This document shows positions 17,698 through 24,229 of a DNA stretch of 64,000 nt, piece after piece. The stretch lies in assembly GCF_000428125.1 (NCBI RefSeq), contig NZ_ATZI01000001.1:806001-870000 (forward strand). The letters run 5' to 3'. Source of the stretch: Bacteroides graminisolvens DSM 19988 = JCM 15093 (GTDB taxonomy: Bacteria; Bacteroidota; Bacteroidia; Bacteroidales; Bacteroidaceae). The first letter of the stretch is position 1, and each line of letters starts with the position of its first letter. The translations under genes and the position numbers were made by a program. Under the pieces are notes generated by a model. It was given only the letters and a program-made list of their open reading frames with translations. It had not been told where the DNA came from and ran no database searches.

Positions 17698-18884
17698 AAA
17701 CAAAGATAACTCACTTAAAGGCAGAAGTAACCGAAGTACTTACCACAAACATACTTCCGTATTGGATAAATAAAATGGTCGACACCACTTATGGTGGCTT
17801 TTACGGCCGTATTGACGGAACAGAAGTGTGCCGCCCCGAAGCTGAGAAGGGTGCGATACTCCATGCCCGAATGTTGTGGACCTTCTCAGCCGCTTACCGT
17901 TTGCTGAAAAAAGAAGAATATCTAGACATGGCCACACGCGCCAAACGGTATATGATAGACTCTTTTTATGATAAAACGTACGGAGGAATCTATTGGTCGC
18001 TTACCCACCAGGGCGACCCGTTGGATACCAAAAAGCAAATCTACGCTATTGGCTTTGCCATTTACGGGTTGAGCGAATATTACCGTGCCACGGCAGATGC
18101 CGAGGCACTTACTTATGCCATTCATCTTTTTGAGAGCATAGAAACTCATAGCTTTGACAAGATAAAGAACGGTTATTGTGAAGCCCTGACTCGTGAGTGG
18201 GGCGAGATTGCCGATATGCGTTTGAGTGAAAAAGATGCCAACGAAAGAAAGACCATGAATACACACCTGCACATATTGGAACCCTATACCAATTTGTACC
18301 GCGTGTGGAAAGACGAACGCTTGAAGAACCAGTTGCGTAATCTCATTTTTCTTTTTACAGATAAGATACTCAATAAAGAAACCCATCACCTGGAGCTATT
18401 CTTTGATGACGATTGGAACAGTAAATACTCCATCGTATCTTACGGGCATGACATTGAAGCATCGTGGTTGATTCACGAGGCAGCTCTGGAGTTGAAAGAC
18501 CCAGCCGTATTGCAATACGTTGAGCCGTTAGTACAGAAAATTGCTGAGGCTGCTACCGAAGGATTTACACCCGAAGGAGGAATGATTTACGAACGCAATC
18601 TCACTAACGGGCATGTTGATGCCGACCGCCATTGGTGGGTACAAGCCGAAACCGTAGTAGGATATATTAATTTGTACCAGCACTTTGCCGATGAGGCTTC
18701 ACTTGATAAAGCACTTGCCTGTTGGGAATTTACCAAATCGCATCTGATTGACCGTGTCAACGGAGAATGGTTTTGGAGCCTTCGTGCCGATGGCACCATA
18801 AACCACACCGATGACAAAGCGGGGTTCTGGAAATGCCCCTATCACAACGGTCGCATGTGCATGGAAATCATGGAACGATTCTGA
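17694..18884 (+). CDS. Cellobiose 2-epimerase (AGE family)
   Basis: A 396-residue cytoplasmic (alpha/alpha)6-barrel enzyme of the N-acylglucosamine 2-epimerase family. The three key histidines of cellobiose 2-epimerases are at His191 (NTHLHILEPY), His252 (SYGHDIEASWL) and His384 (WKCPYHNGRM); their spacing fits the known enzymes. DRHWWVQAET is also present. It converts the reducing-end mannose of mannobiose to glucose, making the substrate of the GH130 phosphorylase. It is the last gene of the mannan operon. Its final 43 bases are shared, on the opposite strand, with the end of a small gene remnant, which suggests that a deletion ended close to or within this region. Confidence 0.94.
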   Translation: MKTKITHLKAEVTEVLTTNILPYWINKMVDTTYGGFYGRIDGTEVCRPEAEKGAILHARMLWTFSAAYRLLKKEEYLDMATRAKRYMIDSFYDKTYGGIYWSLTHQGDPLDTKKQIYAIGFAIYGLSEYYRATADAEALTYAIHLFESIETHSFDKIKNGYCEALTREWGEIADMRLSEKDANERKTMNTHLHILEPYTNLYRVWKDERLKNQLRNLIFLFTDKILNKETHHLELFFDDDWNSKYSIVSYGHDIEASWLIHEAALELKDPAVLQYVEPLVQKIAEAATEGFTPEGGMIYERNLTNGHVDADRHWWVQAETVVGYINLYQHFADEASLDKALACWEFTKSHLIDRVNGEWFWSLRADGTINHTDDKAGFWKCPYHNGRMCMEIMERF

Positions 18885-18997
18885 CTATTCAAACGGGTAG
18901 AGATTGTTTCTTCATCTAACCCATTCAGGAATAATTCCTCCTTCTCAATCATTTGCTCAATTTCCTTGATAACATCCTCAAAAATATACGCTGCCAT
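18842..18997 (-). pseudogene. 51-codon gene remnant, possibly the start of a DinB-like protein
   Basis: The minus strand encodes an intact start, MAAYIFEDVIKEIEQMIEK, followed by ELFLNGLDEETISTRLNSQN, with A/G-rich bases just before the ATG. After about 42 codons it runs into the antisense of the epimerase 3' end (codons reading MISMHMRPL) and stops. The opening resembles, from memory, the N-terminus of small DinB-type proteins of Bacteroides that continue for about 150 residues; that assignment is tentative. The picture is of a gene whose 3' part was lost by a deletion joining it to the mannan operon. It could instead be a genuine short gene. Confidence 0.45.
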
Positions 18998-19044
18998 AGT
19001 CTTCTTTTTTATGATTCAACAACTTTAACTTATTCATACTTTTG

Positions 19045-19052
19045 CAAAAGTA
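19045..19052 (-). promoter_or_regulatory. Possible -7 box for the 51-codon remnant
   Basis: On the minus strand this reads TACTTTTG, an exact TAnnTTTG match, about 50 nt before the ATG at 18997. No clear -33 element was found. Confidence 0.35.
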
Positions 19053-19097
19053 AAGCGATTAATGCCATCTGAGTTGTAAAAATCGGACTTTGTATTG

Positions 19098-19720
19098 TTA
19101 TCTGTGTAACTTAATAATATTGAGCTTGCTTCCTTTAGAAAAGAAAGTGGAGTGTGGCTTTCTTGATTGCAGATATTCAGTAGGAGTGCATCCGGTGAGG
19201 CTTCTAAACTCCTTCACCAGATGAGAAGAGTCGCAGAACCCGCAACCATAGGCCAGTTCTGTTAATTCTGTGCCGGGATTGTTTTGCAATCGATGCAATA
19301 GCCGTTGAAAACGAACAATGCGCAAATATTCTTTAGGACTTGTGCCTATGTATTTAGAAAATTCCCTGTTGAAATGTCTCACTTTAGTCCGGCATCCTCC
19401 ATGGAATCAACATCCACATATTGATTGTAAATAAGTTGCAAGGGTAATGAAAAGAATACATTGAAACCCAGCGGATGGAAAATCACGGCAACCATGTCTA
19501 TTCCACCTTTTGATTGAAGAACTCCTGGACCCGAAAGCTGTCCTCTGATAAAAGACTGCGGCTGTTGCTCTCCATCAGAAAAGTACATACTTCCTCCTCT
19601 GTGAAACACCAAATGAATACATCCCGACGGTACGGTCTGAATGGCTGTTGTTTCATCCGCTTTCACTATCCAGTAATACTTTACGTAAGGTGCCAGTAAC
19701 GGAGAAGGAAGTACGTTCAT
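19098..19720 (-). pseudogene. AraC-family transcription regulator broken by internal deletion/frameshift
   Basis: Two adjacent minus-strand reading frames together make one AraC-type regulator. The first (19720-19379, 113 residues) has the N-terminal sensor domain seen in this AraC subgroup (LPSPLLAPYVKYYWI, VPSGCIHLVFHRGG, FFSLPLQLIY) and stops after DAGLK. The second (19382-19098) has the two helix-turn-helix motifs of the DNA-binding domain (FSKYIGTSPKEYLRIVRFQ, LTELAYGCGFCDSSHLVKEF). The linker of about 60-80 residues expected between them is missing, and the frame shifts at 19379-19382. The second part could only start from GTG at 19382. An active regulator is unlikely. It lies 3 bp after the hydrolase gene, so both were one transcript. 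Confidence 0.75.
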
Positions 19721-19723
19721 GGA

Positions 19724-20272
19724 TTATAATTTTAAATACTCTTCAGTAGTAACAACGGTTGCATAGAAATAACTTAAAGCAGCAAGAAAAGCATTTTGAA
19801 CATCCTGGGCTTTAACCGATTGATCATGAATGAACAAATCTTTCGTTGCACATGCATCACCAATGATGGTACAAGTAAAACCTAAATCTTTTGCAGCTCG
19901 CGTAGTGGCATCAACACACATGTGCGTCATCATTCCAACAATAACGAGACTGTCAACTCCCTTTTCCTTCAGCTTTTCCAATAAAGGAGTATTTATAAAA
20001 CTGTTGGGAAAGCCTTTCGTTATAACCAGCTCGTTCTCGCCCGGAGATACGTTGGAATGTATTTCTACTCCATGCGTATTTGGAATGAAAAATGTGGCTT
20101 CCGGTCGGGTTGAAACATGTTGAATGTGAACAACCGGTTTGTTGCAACTTCTAAATCGTTCAAGAATTGCTTTTGCATTTTGACTTGCTTTCTCAGCACC
20201 TACCAGTTCGTTAGCACCACCCGGAAAGTAATCATTTTGCATGTCGATGATTAATAATGCTTCTTTATTCAT
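19724..20272 (-). CDS. Isochorismatase-family cysteine hydrolase
   Basis: A 182-residue cytoplasmic enzyme of the isochorismatase-like/nicotinamidase superfamily. The catalytic triad is visible as Asp10 (LLIIDMQNDYF), Lys86 (VITKGFPNSF) and Cys119 (GMMTHMCVDATTRAA). Length and motifs are normal. Members hydrolyse small amides or isochorismate; this branch is usually of unknown substrate, and I would not call it nicotinamidase, since the metal-binding Asp-x-His-x-x-His site is not evident. It is followed at 3 bp by the broken AraC regulator. Confidence 0.88.
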   Translation of the reverse strand: MNKEALLIIDMQNDYFPGGANELVGAEKASQNAKAILERFRSCNKPVVHIQHVSTRPEATFFIPNTHGVEIHSNVSPGENELVITKGFPNSFINTPLLEKLKEKGVDSLVIVGMMTHMCVDATTRAAKDLGFTCTIIGDACATKDLFIHDQSVKAQDVQNAFLAALSYFYATVVTTEEYLKL

Positions 20273-20302
20273 AGATACTATGTTTATTATCTTCTTGATG
20301 TA

Positions 20303-21223
20303 TTATTTGGACTCCTTATGCGGTAGAATTTGTATAAGACTATCGAACAAAACCGTTTTTGTGATGAATTTCGAAATATTATATCTTCTCTCAAGAGGCA
20401 TCTCTACTAATGCGAAATGAAGCATGAATCGCTCAAAAGTGCGTACCGAATAACAACTTTCACAATAATTGGTTACTGTTCCGTAGCCGGGATCAATACC
20501 GTCCATCAACAGGGGGAAGGCATTGAAATATTTTTGAGCATAAAACGTATCTTCTCGTTTCAAATTTCCATATTTACTTAGTAATATAAAGGTAAAGCCA
20601 AAGCCGAATCTTCCAATTTGTTCTGACTTATATCCATCGAAGTAGCCCCAATTGAATTTGAGACAGAAAGCTTCGAATATATGCTTGAACAGTTTTGCAT
20701 CGTCATTCATTATCTTGAAACCATTGGCCGTTAGGGATAAAACCCCTTTACGAACTTTTATCAGCCCTGCCGCTGTGGTTATATACCTTGCTAACGTGAC
20801 CGAGTTTGAATCGGCCTCTTTGGATAGTTTAGAGAGACCATTGTCAATATGATATTCGCTGACTCCCAAAGGATAAAGTACCTTTACCAGGGAAGGAGGC
20901 AGGAAGCCGGCCGCCGTCAGTTTTATTTCATGTTCGGCAAGTGTTTGCAGAAGATACTTTACTTGCCTGAAAATCGGCATTTGATTGTACTGTTCTGATG
21001 TGAGCGGATTGAATTGCAATACAGAATCACTGTCAAAAGGCTCGTATAGCACTTTTGATATTTCCGAGGAGGAGTATCCTTCAAAACCTTCTTTAGGAGC
21101 GTTGTTCATGTTGTGAATAAGATTGGCAAGATGAGCGTTAATCTGCTCTATGGTAGGGGTTATTCCCTTCGCTTGCATCCTATCCACATACTCTTTTATG
21201 TACTTTTGAATTTCCAAATTCAT
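20303..21223 (-). CDS. Conserved hypothetical protein, unrecognised
   Basis: A 306-residue soluble protein with no signal peptide or membrane segment. Residues ~80-125 read QVKYLLQTLAEHEIKLTAAGFLPPSLVKVLYPLG, a helical block with the look of a winged-helix element that I have seen at the ends of some Bacteroides proteins of unknown function; residues 145-180 (ITTAAGLIKVRKGVLSLTANG) repeat a similar helix-then-wing pattern. The rest is helical with several aromatic residues. It is encoded 30 bp upstream of the hydrolase on the same strand and may share its transcript. I cannot assign a function. Confidence 0.6.
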   Translation of the reverse strand: MNLEIQKYIKEYVDRMQAKGITPTIEQINAHLANLIHNMNNAPKEGFEGYSSSEISKVLYEPFDSDSVLQFNPLTSEQYNQMPIFRQVKYLLQTLAEHEIKLTAAGFLPPSLVKVLYPLGVSEYHIDNGLSKLSKEADSNSVTLARYITTAAGLIKVRKGVLSLTANGFKIMNDDAKLFKHIFEAFCLKFNWGYFDGYKSEQIGRFGFGFTFILLSKYGNLKREDTFYAQKYFNAFPLLMDGIDPGYGTVTNYCESCYSVRTFERFMLHFALVEMPLERRYNISKFITKTVLFDSLIQILPHKESK

Positions 21224-21610
21224 TTGCGTATGTATTATAGCCTGACTAATAAACAGTGCAAGTTATGGAAATCTTATTAGATGACAAAGTGTGTAAGCGT
21301 ATAAAGATAGAAGAAACAACTACGTTTGCAATTGGAAATTACAGATGCCATAGCGTACCTATTGCACCGCTATCATTATTTTCTTTCATGCTGTATGAAT
21401 ATTAAATTATTAATTTGCAATTCAGTGATCTAAAAGCACTTATAGTACTCGTTGGCGGGATTAAAAAGTTAAGAGATTTATGCTTGTGAAGTTGCGCATA
21501 TTTACAAATCAACCCCTTGACATCATGAATCAGACGAATCTTGTCAAGAGCAGTTTTATATATTATTAACGAGTAAACAGGGAAGCAACAAAGAGCGGCA
21601 AGACTTTGGT
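21224..21610. other. Non-coding stretch, nothing firm
   Basis: No supported gene lies here. A 46-codon plus-strand frame at 21265-21405 has no family resemblance and no good ribosome-binding sequence. The minus-strand frame across 21402-21797 is low-complexity and overlaps the repeats described next. Confidence 0.5.
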
Positions 21611-21735
21611 AAAACATAACCAACTTTTTGAAAAACATAACCGACTTTTTCAAAAAGATAACGAGCAATTTTAAATCATAAACCGTCTTTTGGGTCATGA
21701 GCAACCGTCTTACGGCCATAACACGGTTTCTCAGG
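21611..21735. repeat. Degenerate ~21-nt tandem repeats
   Basis: A word close to AAACATAACCGACTTTTTCA recurs with CATAAC-like cores at 21615, 21636, 21657 (GATAAC), 21677, 21696 and 21717, i.e. spacings of 21, 21, 20, 19 and 21 nt. A further CATAAACCGTC stands at 21785. Copies decay from left to right. No protein family explains them. Confidence 0.6.
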
Positions 21736-21802
21736 AACCTTTTGCTACCGTGCGAACCGGCGCGAGACACCGTGCTAATGCAATCATAAACCGTCAAGAC
21801 AT

Positions 21803-21834
21803 AAAAAAAGGCAAGAGTACGAACTCCTGCCTTT
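21803..21834 (-). terminator. Rho-independent terminator of the HicB-like gene
   Basis: On the minus strand AAAGGCAGGAGT / ACTCTTGCCTTT pair around TTCG (one G-T pair) and run into seven T. It lies 150 nt past the stop of the HicB-like gene. Confidence 0.75.
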
Positions 21835-21982
21835 GCGCCTATAATAATTTGAATATACTATAAGATTATAAGTACAAAGATAATACATTATCCTGTCAAT
21901 TCCAAATCATTGTGGTTCTTTTATTAGGTTATTATTAGGGCACAAACTGCGTACTTCCGAATGTAACTCTATTTTTGCCATA

Positions 21983-22375
21983 TTACAAAAGATTAATTGC
22001 AGATAATTCCTTTGTTAATGCTTGAATGCCTTTCTGAATCTTTTCCAACTGTTGTCTACGAGGTTTATGAACCCCTGCCGCATAATGCCACAACTGGCGT
22101 TCATTAATTCCTGTAATCCGGCTCAAAGCAGCCTTAGTGAAGATACTGCTATAGTAGTTGATAAAAGTAGCTGCATCTATCTTGAACTTTAATTCAAACT
22201 CTCCTGACAGCAATTCGCAAGGGTTAGAATTATCTTCGAGATACAATTCGATTGCTTCCTTCATATTATCCTCTATTTCTCTCATATCATTGCCCACTGT
22301 AATCACCGGAGCACCTTCGATATAAGCACTCAGGTTCTTTCCTACGTGCTCTACAATCACTTCTACTGTCTTCAT
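21983..22375 (-). CDS. Orphan HicB-like antitoxin
   Basis: A 130-residue protein. Residues 1-60 match the partial RNase H-like HicB fold (MKTVEVIVEHVGKNLSAYIE, then VTVGNDMREIEDNMKEAIELYLED). Residues ~75-130 hold a helix-turn-helix domain of the Cro/XRE type (FTKAALSRITGINERQLWHYAAG), as in HicB antitoxins that repress their own operon. The usual ~60-residue HicA toxin gene is absent on both sides, so this is an orphan antitoxin or a repressor with another job. A good ribosome-binding sequence (AGGAGG) precedes the ATG. An 8-bp palindrome overlaps the likely promoter. Confidence 0.8.
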   Translation of the reverse strand: MKTVEVIVEHVGKNLSAYIEGAPVITVGNDMREIEDNMKEAIELYLEDNSNPCELLSGEFELKFKIDAATFINYYSSIFTKAALSRITGINERQLWHYAAGVHKPRRQQLEKIQKGIQALTKELSAINLL

Positions 22376-22454
22376 ATTAACCTCCTATATTTTAGATTTA
22401 GAGAACAAGGGGACTACTTTAGCCCCGCTTGTCTCTCATGATGCTTTGGACTTA

Positions 22455-22476
22455 ATTACTATGTAAATATAGTAAT
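22455..22476. promoter_or_regulatory. Palindrome over the promoter of the HicB-like gene
   Basis: ATTACTAT and ATAGTAAT form a perfect 8-bp inverted repeat with a 6-nt centre. On the minus strand it contains TATATTTA, one base off the -7 consensus, so it looks like a self-regulation operator. Confidence 0.55.
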
Positions 22477-22845
22477 TATGCGAATACTGTCAAATGAGTT
22501 GTTCATTATTTCACTATGAATAGAATGTTTTGCGGCAACTCCGAAGGATCACCGCTAAATATACTCTTTGTCTTATCTTAACTGCTTCTAACCCACTTGC
22601 TGCCAACTGAACGAATAGAATATTAAACCATTAAATTGCATATTATTACGCTTTACCCTGTCTTTTCTAATAGCGAATCAAACCCAAAAAGCGTTGAGCC
22701 AACCCAATATGCTCTCAAAATGAAGAGTTATGAAGCGAAAAAAGAGTGTTTTTCATCGAAAACGGACTTGAATGAGCAAAACGTCGACTAATTTATAGTT
22801 AAATTGTAGTTAACGAATCTGTATACATGGTTAAAAGTGAGAGAT
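22477..22845. other. Non-coding stretch, no gene seen
   Basis: Low-complexity AT-rich sequence with no supported gene on either strand. I looked for a HicA remnant and found none that is convincing. Confidence 0.5.
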
Positions 22846-22894
22846 AGTGATAGTAAAATGCCTGTTTTAGTGGTAGACATATTTTACTATCACT
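22846..22894. repeat. 14-bp perfect inverted repeat
   Basis: AGTGATAGTAAAAT at 22846-22859 pairs with ATTTTACTATCACT at 22881-22894 around a 21-nt loop. There is no T tract, so a terminator is unlikely. Confidence 0.75.
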
Positions 22895-22933
22895 CCTCTG
22901 TAACTGCTTACAGTAAGCCGTTTCTTTCCAGTT

Positions 22934-22953
22934 AGTGAGGGTAAGTGAGGGTA
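22934..22953. repeat. Tandem decamer AGTGAGGGTA x2
   Basis: Two exact copies of a 10-mer lie side by side, 40 nt from the 14-bp inverted repeat. The layout recalls the paired decamers at 53141-53244. Confidence 0.7.
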
Positions 22954-22990
22954 AACCACACTTTTTTTTCTTTAGGAGGAAAGTGGTGTA

Positions 22991-24118
22991 TTAATATACA
23001 GTATTCTGTGGGTCAAAGTTACACCAACCGTTGGTCCAGGTAGGGAAAGAAACTGTTGCCGTGCCAAAGGTTACGTTTTCCTGAGTAGCGGCAGTACCTT
23101 CCCAATTCAGCGGGTATCCGTTGATGTTTGCGTTCTTGAAGCTGACCGCTGTGTTACTGCTCAAAGCAATGGCTGCCCCGTAAAGACCTAGCAGACTCTG
23201 ATTATCGGGCAGCAATCCGGCTCCGTTGATGTAGGTCGTGGTGTTTTCAAATTCGGTATCGGTGGAGGAGGGGCCGTACAGGTTTACGTTGCTGAAGGTA
23301 GGGGCCGTCTGCGGTTCGGCATTGCTGCTACTGCTGCACTCAAAACCATGTGAGGTGGAGGCATCGGCTATCCGTGGGTGACGAATGCCCAGCAGATTGG
23401 TTGCGGTACCGCGGTATCCGTTGTCGGCATCGAAGTCATCGTCCCATGTGTGGTAGGCCACCAGGTAGTTGGGGCTTACTGTTCCGCCAAACCATTCGAA
23501 GGCGTCATCGTTGGAGTATGATACTTGTATGTGGTCTATCTGCGTGTTACTGCCTACTGACCCCAGTGTTAGTCCGTTAATTTCTTGGTTGGTTCGCAGG
23601 GGTGATCCGGCAAACTCTATGCGTACGTAGCTTAGTATGCCCGAGTTGTCCGTGTCTTTGATGCCGCCGTGCATGGTTCGCGGACCGCCTTCAACTTGCA
23701 TAAAGCCTTGGTTGTTGCGGGCGTTGCCACAGAGAATAAGGCCGCCCCAGTCGCCCGGCTTGCGTTGTCCCGGAGCTTTCTCGGAAGTAAATACAATAGG
23801 AAGTTCGGCTGTTCCGCGGGCTATGATTTGTCCGCCCGGCTCCACAATGAGGGCTGCACGTGTTTCGTTGTCGCCTTTGATAACGGTGCCCGCCTCAATG
23901 ACTAGTGTAGCACCGTCTGCTACGTAGCACCAGCCTTTGAGCAGGTAAACTCCTTTTTTAATTGTCTGGTTGTGGGTAATGATAAACTCTTGTTCACCGT
24001 TACCTATCTGGTTATCACCAAAAACAATGTTGTTGTCTGTTTCGTCGTTACTGCCGTTGCAGGCGGCAAGGCCGGCAGTCAGTGTAAGTGCCAGGATGGC
24101 ATAAGTCCATTTTTTCAT
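22991..24118 (-). CDS. Predicted beta-helix surface lipoprotein
   Basis: A 375-residue lipoprotein (signal ending GLAACNGSNDETDNN, Cys20 followed by acidic and Asn residues). The body reads as a right-handed parallel beta-helix: repeated short strands with Gly/Asn turns, such as GVYLLKGWCYVADGATLVIEAGTVI, PGDWGGLILCGNA, SYVRIEFAGSPL, IDHIQVSYSNDDAFEWFGGTV and NYLVAYHTWDDDFD. It is the third gene of a minus-strand operon after a TonB-dependent receptor and a related 790-residue lipoprotein, and shares the DWGGL and SDDxFExFGG motifs with the latter. Similar proteins are sometimes mislabelled multidrug transporters. The ligand is unknown. Confidence 0.75.
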   Translation of the reverse strand: MKKWTYAILALTLTAGLAACNGSNDETDNNIVFGDNQIGNGEQEFIITHNQTIKKGVYLLKGWCYVADGATLVIEAGTVIKGDNETRAALIVEPGGQIIARGTAELPIVFTSEKAPGQRKPGDWGGLILCGNARNNQGFMQVEGGPRTMHGGIKDTDNSGILSYVRIEFAGSPLRTNQEINGLTLGSVGSNTQIDHIQVSYSNDDAFEWFGGTVSPNYLVAYHTWDDDFDADNGYRGTATNLLGIRHPRIADASTSHGFECSSSSNAEPQTAPTFSNVNLYGPSSTDTEFENTTTYINGAGLLPDNQSLLGLYGAAIALSSNTAVSFKNANINGYPLNWEGTAATQENVTFGTATVSFPTWTNGWCNFDPQNTVY

Positions 24119-24140
24119 CTCGTTTTTATTTAATAACGAA

Positions 24141-24169
24141 AGCCGATGGGAAACAGTTCACCATCGGCT
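24141..24169 (-). other. Intergenic stem-loop between the two beta-helix lipoprotein genes
   Basis: AGCCGATGG and CCATCGGCT form a 9-bp stem with an 11-nt loop, starting 22 nt before the ATG of the 375-residue protein. There is no proper T tract on the minus strand. It may set mRNA stability or read-through between the two genes. Confidence 0.5.
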
Positions 24170-24229
24170 TAAGCAAGTTAGTTGAAAAGAAACGCTATTA
24201 TAATGATATCAACAAACTAATTTGTATGA

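Noticed and set aside
21265..21405. 46-codon plus-strand reading frame
   Set aside because: No recognisable family, weak ribosome-binding sequence and no promoter; probably chance.
21402..21797. 131-codon minus-strand reading frame
   Set aside because: It runs through the 21-nt repeats, is low-complexity and lacks any domain; the repeats explain the apparent heptads.
22500..22580. Possible HicA remnant upstream of the HicB-like gene
   Set aside because: A short EGS-like word was seen, but the surrounding residues do not match HicA in any frame.
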